64,000 bases of DNA from contig JAVSML010020814.1 of the NCBI GenBank assembly GCA_038503035.1, forward strand, positions 1 to 64,000, given 5' to 3'. The stretch is from Crocodylus rhombifer (lineage: Eukaryota > Chordata > Crocodylia > Crocodylidae). Of the stretch, positions 44,709-58,440 are shown piece by piece (position 1 is the first letter of the stretch; every line of letters begins with the position of its first letter). Below the pieces are notes generated by a model that was not told where the DNA came from, ran no database searches, and worked only from the letters and a program-made list of their open reading frames with translations. A program made the translations under genes and the position numbers.

Positions 44709-45711
44709 TGTGGCAGAAGGCCAGCTCTGTTTCTCCCCCAGAACTCTGCTCGGTGACAGTTTGGTTGGTATGGGCCCTGCAGAGGGTACACACCTTACCC
44801 TATCTCTTTAGGTAACCTGAGCTGGATACATTCCTGAGGGAGGGGGGAAACCTGCTCCCTCTGCCTACGTGATTGGCATCAATACCTGGGTGAGGGGCTT
44901 GGGCTCCCTGGTGGGCTACAGACTGCCGGTCTGCCCAGCAAACACTGATGCATTTCAAATTGGTTGACTGACAGCCAACAGGTGCTGGTCTCCATTGGAC
45001 CAGGTAAATGAGGTCATAAGGGCCATATAAGTTAAGGACTGCCCAGAAGGAAGGGCAGCAGCCATGAGGAGAACTTACAGAGCGAGAAGATTGGACCATC
45101 TGAAACTTACTCTCTCTCTCAAAACTCACGATCAAGGAATTGCCTGCCTCCAGAGGGAATCTCCACCTGCCTCTGGATGATAGTTGTGAGTAAGCTACCT
45201 GAGATCTAACTAGATATATAGCTTGCACTAACTCAGATGCGTGATCGTAGACTACTCCAGCCACCCTGTTTGCTCTATGGGATCTCTCTGATACTACTCA
45301 GCTCTGTACCCTATTCCAACCCTACTCCTTGTAACCAATACAGTTATCCTTTGTACCTAGCATGGGAGACTGATTGGGAGTGGGCCTAGATTATGCATTG
45401 GGGTTGCCTTGGTTCAGCTGACTAAGGGAGACCACTACTTGTGCTTCCAACCGAGGGAAGCATCCCAAGTTCTTGAAGTGAGTCAAATACCCTTGAGGGC
45501 TAGTAGGCCTGTGTTTCCCAGTGGGTGCAGTGCCAGAATCAAGCCCGTCCCTGGGTGGTGGCAACTCTACCCCCAAGCTAGTGAGTGTGCTCCAGGAAGG
45601 GGGGCCTCCAGATGTGAGGCGCCCCTAGGGAGGCACTCGGAGCCTGGAAGGTGGTTGGGCTCAGTGAGGTGGGTGGCTCAGTGCAGGAGCACCCTCTACT
45701 GACCCGCCACA
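44709..45711 (+). mobile_element. Solo LTR of an endogenous retrovirus-like element
   Basis: The 1003-base unit begins TGTGGC and ends GCCACA, a perfect 6-base inverted end of the TG...CA type. It is flanked on both sides by the identical 5-base target duplication GAGTA (44704-44708 and 45712-45716). Inside, an inverted CCAAT word (ATTGG, about 44994) precedes a TATA-like CATATAAG (45024-45031), giving a plus-strand U3/R order. A possible polyadenylation word, AATACA, lies near 45338. There is no coding region and no second LTR, so the internal part was lost by recombination between LTRs. Family and class are not assigned; a 5-base duplication fits several retroviral and Ty3-like groups. Confidence 0.8.
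45024..45031 (+). promoter_or_regulatory. TATA-like box of the solo LTR
   Basis: CATATAAG lies about 30 bases downstream of ATTGG. It is the expected U3 promoter position, oriented opposite to DCX transcription. Activity is unproven. Confidence 0.5.
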
Positions 45712-46829
45712 GAGTATGCATATTCACTGTTGGTGATAAATTCATTTTCCACTCACCCTGTGCACTGTATTTATGCAACTCCATTGGGTCAGATCCCACA
45801 ACCCGCAATAATATCCTCACTTATACAGTCATTACTCCAGATTTACATCAGTGGAAGTGACACATTTTACCTCAAATTGTCTTTCATAAAATGTGTAAAC
45901 TGTACAGAAAACAGGAGCCAGGGTTCCCTCTCTTCCAGGACAGGGTCCACCTCAATGGGCCACCACTAGATACCATATTTCTTGCTTTTCAGAAGATCCC
46001 ATGAATCATTTACTCTTGGCTATCCTACAGCCTGGTTTCAGTAGGCATGTTGGAGGATAATCTTAGCTCAGCTTAGAAAATAGTTTGCTGCTTAGGGCAA
46101 CCTGCTGGGATGTAGGAGAGGTGGGTGTACACCTGTTGCGACTGAGAAGGTCCTAGAAGAAGACATTGCTTTGCTCTGCTTCTGATTCCTGGTAAGATAT
46201 TTTCCTTTTGTGCTGTCAGGATCCAATTAGATTGCAGCATGATGGAGGCATCTTAGGCTGTGCTAAGGCACCTGATTGAGACACAGGATGGCAATATAGG
46301 ATCACTCCCCCGAGCCTGATTGGGTTCGTTTAGAACAAGCAGAAGCTAAATTAGGATTATCATTTCAGGAAAAGAGGATCTGCTCCTTAATCTCTCTGCA
46401 CCACAGTTCCCCATCAGTACCATAGGAGATAAGATCAATACTCCCTTTCCCTCAGCTTTGCCTATTTAGACTGTTCTTACTCCAAGAAGAAACTCTCCTG
46501 CTTTGTGTTTACACAGCATCTAGCATGGCAATGTAGGTGTGCCTTTAAGTGCTACTGTAACCAATAATATGAAACATCAGCACAGTGACAGATTGAACCT
46601 GTCAGGTGAGTGGCAGTGGCTTTGTCTGAAGGAAAATAACTCGCCTCCAGTGAACTGAGGTTAACTCAGTTTTTGCCTATATTCCCTGCTTTCAAAAAAA
46701 GGGGAAAATGTAATGTTTGTGTTTGGGAGCTGAGAAATTACTATCTTGCTGTAACGGACCTGTTAGAAAATGCATGCTCACAGTGAGCAAAGGCATTGTC
46801 TAGATATCAGAGGTAATCACAGTCTAGCA
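45712..46829. other. Non-coding spacer with SINE remnant
   Basis: An old palindromic-family scrap lies at 45790-45870 (attactccagatttacatcagtgg) and a MIR-like remnant at 46380-46570. No gene. Confidence 0.45.
46380..46570 (+). repeat. MIR/CORE-SINE-like remnant
   Basis: The words 'ttaatctctctgcacca', 'cagttccccatcagtacc', 'ataagatcaatactccc', 'cacagcatctagcatggc' and 'taagtgctactgtaaccaa' follow the order of an amniote CORE-SINE ending in gtgctaccgtaatac. It is diverged. Confidence 0.6.
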
Positions 46830-48448
46830 CAGGGGTGGGCAAAACATGGCCCGTATGCCAGATCCGGCCTGCTGGGCCATTCTATCCAGCACACAGGGCC
46901 CCTAAAAAAATTAGAAAACTAATATTTATCTGATCCTGGATGCCTGTCAAAGATGACAGGAACCAGGGGAAGTAGGACACAGGGAAAGCCGGTGGCAGGA
47001 CCCAGCGGCAAAGCCTGCCTGGCCCTGACCCCTCCAACCTCCCCCTATCTCCCCACCACCTGAAAGCTCCTGCCTAGCAGAGGCTTGTGGCCTGGGACCA
47101 CAGGGCTGTTCTTGTCTCCCTGCACCAGAGAGGGGAATTCAGATAAGAACGTGGGGGGAAGGAAGAAGGGGAGGGCTGCAAGCGATTGCCCTAGTCCTTG
47201 TGGCTGTGGGGCTGGGCCAACTCCTGCCAAGTCCTGCGGTTGCAGCCATGAAGCCAGAGTGCCACAGTGGCAGGCAGCAAAGTGGGGAAAGGGAGGATTG
47301 TGTGGGTGGGGGGAGTGGTAGCAAGCTGGTGCACGGGAGCTCAGCAACAGCACAGGGCTGCACCAGTGTCTCAAGGCCAGTGCCTGTGGGACAGCAGGAA
47401 TGTGGGGCATGGGCTGGCAGAGGTCTACGCACCAGCAGGGAGAGCGGGGAGTCAGATTGGCATCATAGAGCCCCTGCAGGTTGGGACCCCACATTCCTGC
47501 TGTCCTGCTATGGGGTCTGCCAGCCCTGGCCCCAGAACACTGGCATGGGCCCCAGGCTCCTGCCCAGCTGTCGTTGCGCTCCCGCACACCCACTCGTTCC
47601 CACTTGCCCCGTGCCTGCTGCCGCTTTCACTGCTTCCCTGCCTGCCTGCCTGCCGGCCGGCCACTACTGCACCACATGTCTCCTAGCTGCGTGGCTGGAC
47701 CGCGGAAGCATGGGGCCCATGCCAGTACTCTGGGGCCAGGAGCAGCGGGGTGGGGGCTGTGTGCATGCATCTGTGGGAGGGAAGGAGAGAGCAATGAGGG
47801 AGGGACAGTGTGAGTGTGTGTGTGTTCATAGAGCGAGTCCCACATGCACACCTGACCATACACATGCACCCACACCCCGCCCCAGACTGCCATACACATG
47901 GACCACCACACCCACACCCTGTACCCACCCTCTCCCCACAAACCCCATACCTACCCACCCATGCTCCCTCACCCCACACACCTATCTACCCCCACAGACA
48001 CCCAGCCCCCTGTAAACCCCATGCCCACCCAAAACCCACATATCCATACACACACCCACATGCTCCTTCACCCCACCCCCACACCTATCCACCTCCCACA
48101 TCTATACCCACCTCCCATGCCCCCCACAATATACAAAAGTAAGACTTCATTTTAAGTTATTGTGCAATCACCTCTATGTACACTATACAACAAAAATATT
48201 TTTGGAATTCAAATTGATGAATGTTCTCGATGTTTGATTTTTGGAGTATAATTTGGTATTTTTCTGGTTCAGAGATGGCAAAACCCCTTGCTGAAAGGAG
48301 TACTTCTGGGGGCAAAGGTCGGGGGTTAGGCGGCAGGGCTTCCGGTCACAAGATGGCAACCAGGGGGTGGGGCACCTGCCATTGAGCCCTCAACATCTTG
48401 CCAAAACTTGGTAAGTGGCCATCCACCCAAAATAATTGCCTGCCCCTG
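46830..48448 (+). mobile_element. Complete non-autonomous hAT transposon, 1619 bases
   Basis: It is bounded by the perfect 8-base target duplication GTCTAGCA at 46822-46829 and 48449-48456. The ends are CAGGGGTGGGCAAAACATGG and, reverse-complemented, CAGGGGCAGGCAATTATTT, a typical hAT pattern. There is no transposase. The middle holds a GC-rich tract, a GCCT/GGCC cluster (47637-47662), a TG run (47812-47826) and a CCCACA-rich tract (47840-48125). The apparent ORFs of up to 271 codons reflect this composition. A fragment of the same family lies at 39850-40251. Confidence 0.9.
47840..48125 (+). repeat. CA/CCCA-rich degenerate simple repeat inside the hAT
   Basis: Nearly G-free tract of CCCACAC, ACCCAT and CACATACC words, with longer partial repeats such as ccatgctccctcacccc near 47960 and acatgctccttcacccc near 48058. 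Confidence 0.8.
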
Positions 48449-50589
48449 GTCTAGCAGGAACTTCTGAGATGATGTGAGTTGCCCTAATACCAAGAACTTC
48501 AGAAAAGACTACAGAATACATTTATTTAGCACCTTTCATGGTCACAGTATCCCAGTGTACAAAGGAGAGCTTGGCAGTACCAGAAATGTGGGTAAAGGAA
48601 TTTGTTAATAGGTTTCCAAAAGTCTGGGTCATTAGAATGTTTTAAGGAGAGATGTTGGCCAGGCTTATCCCCTATTTTTTTCTAAAACAGTCGTTTATTT
48701 ACCTTCACCCAGAATAGTCACTAAAGATGGGCCCTAAGATGGAGCTCACCTGAAACATCTGTAATGGTGGAGAGATGTCCAAGTGCTTTGCTGAGCCTCA
48801 GCAGTGGGAACGAGCCATAGATCAAATGTAGGGCTAAACCTACACTGTCTGGCCTAGCTTAAAAAAGTAGCAACCAGCTGAAGTGCAGAGACATTATGAA
48901 GAACGAACAGAAATTGGTTCCTTCACTGGTCAAGATCCAGGCTTACTAACAGAATGCTGCCATTACACTCAAATATCTCAAAGTAATAATTAATAAATCA
49001 TTTCTGTTCACTGGCACCGTAAATATAATTTCTGTTTGCAAAGCTGTGGATAAGAGTGTTTCTTGTGTTAAAAAACTGAAACAAGACAAATACAAGACAA
49101 ATCATGAGAACTAGCTGAGGAGAACAAGGTTGGAGGACTATGGGTGAAAAAGCAAGGTGGTGGGACTGTGTGAGAAAATGGGTTTTAACAGAAGCTCTCG
49201 AGGAGGAAGAGAAGGAAGTTGAGAGACAAAGGCAGAGAGAGTACTTCAGGGCCAGGAGAGAGTATGAACAAAAGTACAAAGCCAGGCTTGAAAAAGAAGG
49301 ATTTAGGCATAGGAAGAACATGGGAGCAAAGGACATCAGTGCATATGGGCAAAGGGCATGATGATTGATGAGCCTCCACTGTGAGGATGGGGAACTTCAG
49401 CCTGCTGTGGAAAGAGAACATTAGTCAAAGATGGTATTAAAAAAGGGAGGGTGATGCAGTTAGTGTTGGATGAAAGACATGTAACAGCCCAATTGCAGAC
49501 AGCAAAGAGGACTAATTTACCCGAGAACCGTGTTGAGGAGAATGGTTCTATGCCATCGCTGTCCATTCTTCTAAGTTTGTTGGAAGCCTGGAAGAAACAT
49601 TTTATTGGGACCCAAGACTACACTCGTTTTGTGAGTTTCTCTTCATCGTTGAGATATACACCCTTCTGCTCTTCAGCTTGTGTAAGGTCAGGATAGTTGC
49701 AAGATTTAAAAATAGCATGGTACATTTTATATAGGGTTGTATTAAGGTGTATTTAGGGTACCACCATGTTACAGCACATGTCTATATGACATAGATCAGA
49801 GAACACAGAATGCAGCACTTAGTACTACTAATTTTATGTGTTTTATAAAAAGTAGTTTATAAAGACCAGTCTTTCCCTTTGGTGACTACCTTTCCCAGTT
49901 ATACTTTATAACCTGGCAAATGTTGTTATATTGTAGTTGCATCCCAATTATTTTTCATTGAGCATTAATACTAAAATTAGCTGCAGGGGTTACATGAAAC
50001 AATGACCATGCAACTGCAGTGTAAATACAGTGTGATTACAGTGACTGCCTTAGGACCAATTAGTTTTTTATTCTTTCTGGTTTTCTGAAAGCAGATTATC
50101 ATTAGTGACATGAGAATATTATCATCAGCAGTTGGTAAGGCAACAAGCTGTTAGCTTTACATTTTCATTCCTGGGTGGGGCTTCCTTTGTTTTTATTCCA
50201 TTCAGATCCATGTTTTCATTGGCTGAGGTTCTGAAGGAGGACACTGCCACACTGTCAACTATGTTTTAAATAAAGAATTACTTTTCACAATCATTTCATT
50301 GATGCTATTTTTTAAATAGCCATTTTGGTGCGGCAAGTTAAATCCAAGCGTCAGCACCCCCTGCTGTAATCTAAGCAATTAATTTAGCGATGCCAGCAGA
50401 AATATACCACAATCCTGAAAAAGTAAGATAGTGATGTCCATGCAAATGTTTATAAAAACGAAATGTGACAGATCTGTTGACTCCCATGACAAAAATGGAA
50501 AAAACAACGGGGATTACTAGGTTCTTTTTCTGGAGTTATTACTGAAAAGAGAAAAAGTTACAGAAAAAGCAAAATCTAGGCAGCAACAT
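48449..50589. other. Non-coding, with a possible conserved block
   Basis: An old repeat remnant lies at 48505-48600 (catttatttagcacctttcatgg). 50280-50470 is an AT-rich block with homeodomain-type words (gcaattaatttagc) and a perfect octamer ATGCAAAT at 50440. No gene. Confidence 0.4.
50440..50447 (+). promoter_or_regulatory. Octamer motif ATGCAAAT
   Basis: Exact POU-factor octamer in an AT-rich stretch of the DCX intron, about 4 kb downstream of the first coding exon. Brn/Oct factors act in neural progenitors, but a single 8-base match is weak evidence. Confidence 0.25.
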
Positions 50590-50665
50590 GATGATCCTGG
50601 CGCAGGCAGGGGGTTGGATTAGATGATCTGTGGAGGTCCCTTCCAACCATACTTCTCTATGATTG
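50590..50665 (+). mobile_element. CR1 3' tail
   Basis: 'cagggggttggattagatgatctg', 'aggtcccttccaacc' and 'ttctctatgattg' are the standard CR1 3' UTR words with the terminal repeat. About 75 bases survive. Confidence 0.8.
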
Positions 50666-51418
50666 TGTGCAGCTGGTACATGCCTGGTATGTTTAAGATA
50701 TACCAGAAAGATTTTTGCATTCTGGGTAAGATTGTAGGGAGGCAGGGGTGTGGATTTGTTGTACCAAGCGACTGAGGGCAGTGGAGAGGAGGGGATGTGG
50801 GGGGCAAGTATGGGAGGGTCTTACCTTACAGCAGCTGCTGCCAGGGCTGTCTCCCTGCATGCTGCCTCACTGAGGCAGGAGGTAGGGTTAGCTCCCTGAA
50901 TGCTGCTAGGCTGGGGCTAGTGCAAGCTCCCAGCACCTTGCCCATCTGGGGCTGCTATTTTGGCAACCTCAACAAAATGGTACCCGGGGCTGGTGTGTGT
51001 CTCTTCACCGTACCCAAGTTCCACGATTAGGACACTGAAAGATTGAAACTGGATGTGTGACATCATTAGTTTGCCAACCCGCCCCCCCCCCCCCCCCCAA
51101 AAAAAAACAACCACAACACAAAGGAAAAACCCCTGCAAAAAACCAACCATCACACCTCCATCTGTGTGAAATCAATTCTTAATCTAATTGCAATGGCACA
51201 GTGATAAGGTATATAATTTTCAAAGACAGAGATTCGTGTAAGACAACCTTTATACTTTTCTAGTAAAACTCTGAGTAGTGATACTTGGTATAGTACTTAT
51301 TCGGAGGCTGTTTCATTAAAAAGTTACTGTAGGAAAGTGAGAAAACATCTATATTCTCATTTTACACATGACACAATCTGGGGACAAAGAACCATCTTCA
51401 GTGTTGCACACTGAAGCC
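50666..51418. other. Non-coding spacer with homopolymer runs
   Basis: It contains C17 at 51082-51098 followed by A9 at 51099-51107. No gene. Confidence 0.5.
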
Positions 51419-51903
51419 AAGTACAGACAGTCAAAAAGCCTGAGGCAAAATTGATTCAATCTTCGCAGGTTAGTCTAAGCTGTGTAGATTGATAAGTAAG
51501 TGAACAGACATCCATTTTGATTCTGGAAATTCAGCCACATGCCTGGAGTGCCTCAGGCAAGAAGCGGGGGGGGGGGGCGGGGGAGGTGCTAGAGTATGGC
51601 TCCATACTTGGCTGGAGCAGATAGCTTGGACCCTGTGAGGGGGGGTTGTGGGGGAGGTACAAAGCATCCTGGGATGTGGGAGGATTGCGAGTTAACTTGA
51701 ATCTGGAGGGGATCTGGGACAGAAGTTCAATAAACCAATTTAACCTAAATCGGTTAAGCCCGATACTACATTCATCTAGGTTTATCTTAAACAAGTTTTG
51801 GCCATTTCAGAAGCAGTTTATGCACACTTAACTTCTGCTGTGTTACAAATCTGAACTGGTTTCTGATCAGTTAAACCGGCTTATTTGCAACTTCTGTTCC
51901 TAG
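51419..51903. mobile_element. Motif-rich DNA transposon, copy D
   Basis: The left end is CAAGTACAGACAGTCAAAAA and the right end, reverse-complemented, CTAGGAACAGAAGTTGC. The internal order is the same as copy A but without the nested insertion (485 bases). The right half again carries the motif array (aaccaatttaacc, aaatcggttaag, aactggtttctg, aaaccggctt). A G12-C-G5 run is at 51566-51583. Confidence 0.75.
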
Positions 51904-52779
51904 CCTGAAAGCTCTTGATGTTATAGATAGTACCTTATTCTTTACAACATTCTGCCTCCCATTAAAAGGCAAGGGCTTTGTGACTTTCCCCATAGGCGAC
52001 TGGTGCCACCTTCTTTGGGGGGCACATGCCCCTCCCAGTGACTGGCAGGGGGGAGCGGGGTGTCCCCCCACAGCCAATCTCACTGACCAGGAAGCAGCCA
52101 TGGCATTCCTGGAAGTGGGCATGGCACTTCATCCAGTCCTCCCACTCCCTGGCCGGTGCTCACAGGGGGGAGCATTGGTGCTTCAGCCTGCCCCCCTGTC
52201 CGTTGCCTAAGTGGGGAGAGCAGCCTATGAGGGGGTGCACCAGTGCTCTCAGGGGTTGTATGCACACCCCCTATGCACAGGGTGCACATGCACCCCCTAC
52301 CCATCACCACTGACTTCCCAATAGTTTCATTGAATGGGCCAGGTCTGCCTGAAATAAAATGCCTGTCAACATGTGGAAATAACCAGTATCAAGACAAATG
52401 TCGCCTTTGTAAATCCAAAAAAGAACCAGACAGTCGATTTTTTAATTGAATAGAGAGCACCAGAATGATGATGGATGTCCTCATCTCTGTCGTTACATAG
52501 AATTATGTCATTTGCAGAGACTCATCCCAAGGTGGTAACATAAGATAAAGTGGCAGTGACCAGGTTGTGATATCATTCTGGAAAGTCTTAATGGCATTTC
52601 CAGAAAATAAGACGATTTAAGATGGCAGTCCACAGATTCACAGGTAAGTCACGTGGCAGAAAGATCTCTGGTAAGCGAGGACAAACTGAACAACAGCCTG
52701 CTCAGGCTTTCCTGATGAATCTGAATTTGAGGTGGCATTTTGAAAAATGTGCAATTCCAACAATTCAACAAGTAATAAA
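51904..52779. other. Non-coding spacer; GC-rich block at 51985-52305
   Basis: The GC-rich block has repeated 'gggggcacatgcccc' and 'ggtgcacatgcacccc' words and may be a further non-autonomous DNA element, but I could not fix its ends or a target duplication. The remainder is unremarkable. Confidence 0.35.
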
Positions 52780-53860
52780 CGCACACACAGGAACAAAGAC
52801 ATTCCAGGGAGGAAATCTACCTTTAGTCGATGTGCACATTCATACAGAGAGAGAACCTACAAAAACACCATGCATATTTCCTTCCCCGTACAGCCTACAG
52901 ACATACAAAGCGCAGCACTGGCAAACGTACAGACATGCCTGCAGAAATACTCTGCATAATCCTCCCCAAGATACCCGGACACACCCACACGGTCCTACTG
53001 TGCATATTACCTTCGAGACACACGGACATGACCACACAGACATGCTGTACTCATAACTCCCAAACACACTCACAGCTGCCTGGTTCATAGCCCCCCAGAG
53101 ATATATCGACACACCCACACAGATGTGCTGTGCACATCACCACAGAGATAGCGACATGCGAAACGACCCCCACAAATGTACTGTGCCAGTCGCCCATAGA
53201 GATGTGGGCACGCCCATACAGACGTATTGTGCTTATTGGTGGCAAACATAAAGGACACTGCCCTAGGGAAATACTGTGTGCGCCCTCCCCGCCCCCCACT
53301 ACATATGTACATATTTCCAGAAGTGTTAAATACATCTTCCCCAACACCCAACCCTTCAGACATGCTGTACATATTCCTTCCAACATACTGATGCTATTCT
53401 GTATCTTGTTCAAAAATCTTCCTTCCAAATTGAGACACCCCTTTCTAGGCAAACCAAATATCCCCACTGAATGCAGCTCCTCCTCCAGCACACCCATATA
53501 GTCATACAGCGCAAACTTCTCAGCTACACAGATACAATTCACACAAATACACTGAACTATTGTGCCCAACTCCTCCCCATACACAACCCCTATGCTACTC
53601 ACACACATCCCCATGGGAATACAATGTGTCCAAAAATTACTCCCATACACACTCACAAATATACTGTGCAGCCCCCTCAAACACACAGTCACCCCAAGCA
53701 CACTGTGCACAACACCTGCAACCACAGGCACACAGACATACACACCCCTGGCCATATCCACTGAAACACCCGGTACATGCCTGTATATTTACGTGCCTCA
53801 ACTACAGGCATGCAGAACCCCTTCTCACACATGCACTCATACACACTTTCTATCACACTG
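52780..53860. repeat. Degenerate minisatellite, unit about 45-55 bases
   Basis: The core 'cacacagacatgctgtgcata' and 'cctcccc' recurs with drift. Core positions include 52996 (tactgtgcat), 53043 (tgctgtac), 53124 (tgctgtgcac), 53177 (tactgtgcc), 53224 (tattgtgc), 53363 (tgctgtac), 53658 (tactgtgca) and 53700 (actgtgcac). Spacing is mostly 41-56 bases. The tract is G-poor on the plus strand. A 236-codon open frame on the minus strand (53051-53761) is a by-product: it shows a repeated CVG/ISxG pattern and has no domain. It begins about 230 bases downstream of the DCX first coding exon. Confidence 0.75.
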
Positions 53861-54089
53861 CCTCATTTTTGTCTTTGCATACTTTATTTTATTTCTAAAA
53901 TGTTTTTCAGTCCCTTCCCCAAAGCTCTGGCTGCCCATTCAACGAATTACAACCCCACAATACAGACAATAGTATAGTGTCATCTATTGGCCACAGAAGA
54001 AATGTGACTGTCGAGTCACAACCAAACAGTGCTACATAATTCTCCCCCACCTCCTCACCTGACCGTAACTCAACCATCAGACATTGCTA

Positions 54090-56157
<2,068 letters not shown>

Positions 56158-56378
56158 CGGTTTTCAGCTCGCAGGGTGGAGATGCTGAGAGAAAGAAAAC
56201 CAAGCTCCCTCTGCCTTTGTTGTCTGAGCTCCAAGCAAGAAATTCCTGCCAGGGTGGATGAGACTTCTCCTAGGTCCTAGTGCCTTGTGCGCCCCCTCAT
56301 CAGAAAACTGCCTCAATGGTTTTTGAGTGACTGATCCTCGGTTTAAAATCTCCTTGGCTGTGTTGTCACGGAGAAGAA
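56158..56378 (-). other. DCX: Candidate DCX non-coding first exon
   Basis: On the minus strand a TATAAAT box at 56409-56403 is followed, after about 25-30 bases, by roughly 220 bases that end CCG before GTGAGTAAAG, a near-consensus splice donor at 56157. The next acceptor on this strand is that of the DCX ATG exon at 54486, about 1.67 kb away, so joining the two gives a simple 5' UTR. The 5' limit is inferred from the TATA spacing only. No long in-frame ATG reading frame joins to DCX. Established background: a few kilobases upstream of the DCX start codon are enough to drive neuronal-precursor expression in mammals, which agrees with a promoter this close. Confidence 0.5.
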
Positions 56379-56402
56379 CAGCTTCATTCCAGTTCTGCCT
56401 GC

Positions 56403-56409
56403 ATTTATA
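56403..56409 (-). promoter_or_regulatory. TATA box, candidate DCX promoter
   Basis: The minus strand reads CTATAAATGC. It sits about 245 bases upstream of a strong splice donor and on the same strand as DCX. The context is ordinary in base composition with no CpG island, as expected of a TATA-type tissue-specific promoter. The assignment is by position and motif only. Confidence 0.45.
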
Positions 56410-58071
56410 GCTAAGCAAGAAGAGTTAATGGGGCAGTCTCAAAGTCATTGCTCACTGCTTACTGGAGGCAAAAGTCCCACTGACTTCAGCTGATCTAATC
56501 ACCCCAGCAGCATCTGGCCCCAGTTTGGTGGGGAGCGGGCAGGGAGTAATTACATGTATGCAGCAGGGTTAAAGGACTGCAGCTGCAGGGGGGGAAGAGC
56601 TTTCACAAGTAGCATGCAACCAGTTTTGACTTGCATGTCCAGCATATCACAAGAAAGTGAATAAATGTGCGCAGGGAGGCGAAGGGGCCTCATGAACAGC
56701 TCATCGAATTCATCGTGGTTTCTGTGGCTGCAGGAAGGGGAAAGGAGAATCTGACGCTGTGGCTCCGCAGTGCTGCACCTTATCATAATTTTTCTTTGTT
56801 AATATTTTTGGGATGGGCCAAGCTTGAACCCTGAGCCCCCTTTTCCTTAAATTTCCCAGGGGCACAGAGTTGAGTAACTGGATCCAAATTTGGCCCAATA
56901 AATTTGATTCTGGGTCAAATCCAGCGCTAGAAGAGGATAATTTTCTCATTCCAGCAACAGACATTTCACAACAGCTGATTCTTTATGTTTCTGTCATCGA
57001 AGCCAAACATCTGAAAGCCATTCACATTTTCTGGTTGCTCTTTGGAAGGAGGTGGTGATCCCTGTGAGATGTACACTGCAAAACACCCATCATAATTCAC
57101 ACCCCTGTTGCTATTGGTCTCAGTCTGGTCCAGGATAGATTGGGCCATAGAAACAGAATGATCCTGTCACCCCTGAGGAGGTCTTTTGAAACCAAGTGTA
57201 TTAGAGGGGTATAGGAGGTCACTCTGCAGAGTTGGCAACCTGGTACATTGCATCAGTATCTCCTTTGTACAGATACGTTTTATAAAAAGAAAACAACAGA
57301 AGTGACACAGATGAAGTCTCTCTGGGTGATATGTATTTCAGTTGCATCTATCCTGAAAGGGCACAGGAAGTGTTTACACAAATGAATCAAAGGTGCTCTT
57401 GTTTGTTTTACTGCCACTTCTGTAAGCTCCACCCTGACACCTAATGGAAAAGGTTATCTCTTAACCCTCCAAACCATCATTTGCCATTTGTGGAAAGTAT
57501 TCTGATGGAAGATAGCACAGCATCAATGGACAGCTCATGACTTTTTTTTGCATGTAAGCAACGAGAAGATAAAATACAATACAGTGGTCACACCTCAGTT
57601 ACAGAGCACATGGAAAGGCCCTTCTTTTGAAATAGATTAAAAATAAAGTAGAATCACTATTGACTCCAGCATGATCCTATGCACTTGCATTGACAGAGAT
57701 ACAATTTCTCTAGTTGATGATCACAGCACTCATCCTGCTTTGTCCCTCAAATGATTCGAAAGATGCCTGAGGCACTTCCTCTATATTAGTTCCTCTTTCA
57801 TCCAGCCACTATCAGAGAAAGAAGATAAGTCAGTAGCCCCAGTGTCAGGGATGATGAAGACTCTTTCAAACCAGTTTCTTTTGTCACCCACAATGACATG
57901 AATCCAGAGTAACTTTGAATTACTCCATATTACTCTGATGCTAATGAGCACTGAATCCGACACTACACACAGCCGGGGGCAACCAAATGCAATACGTGAA
58001 GGACAGCCATTTCTAGAACACTTTGGGGAATCCGTGGACACGGCCCACCTAGATTTGTCGTATACTAATGT
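56410..58071. other. DCX 5' flank, non-coding
   Basis: Sequence upstream of the candidate promoter. No CpG island or coding sequence seen. Confidence 0.45.
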
Positions 58072-58440
58072 CAGGGGTCAGCAACCTTTAATTGCAGGCT
58101 GCCTCTTGCGACCTTGCACCCCAGCCCTCCCTTCTCTCTACTGGACTTATCCTCGTCATCACCCACCAGCTATTATCATTTCCCATCTCCAGCACTGATG
58201 TGGTGCCACAGATGTGGTGGTGTGGGGCATTGCAGGGTGATGGAAGGCACCTCAGCGCAGAGCAGGAAGACCAGACGCGGTGGATGATATTGGCAGAATG
58301 CATTAGAGAAATGCATAACCCAGGACAGAAAAGGTGCTCCCCAGCCCCCACCACGGTGTGCTGAACACCTCACCTTCATGGGCCAGATCCAATCTCTTCA
58401 CAGGGTGGATCCACCCCATGAGCTACACAGTTTGCTGATC
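58072..58440 (+). mobile_element. Probable hAT-like remnant
   Basis: It begins CAGGGGTCAGCAACCTTTA, a typical hAT end. A decayed matching end may be 'gtttgctgatcttg' near 58430. There is no clear 8-base duplication, so the right limit is uncertain. Confidence 0.45.

Noticed and set aside
47200..48015. 271-codon plus-strand ORF as a gene
   Set aside because: It is contained in a hAT element, with Pro/His/Thr-rich low-complexity translation of CCCACA repeats.
50349..50366. REST/NRSF site (GTCAGCACC then CTGCTG)
   Set aside because: Only the left half-site fits; the GGACAGCGCC half is absent.
53051..53761. 236-codon minus-strand ORF as a novel protein or DCX exon
   Set aside because: It coincides with a degenerate tandem repeat, and the protein is a worn repeat without a known fold.
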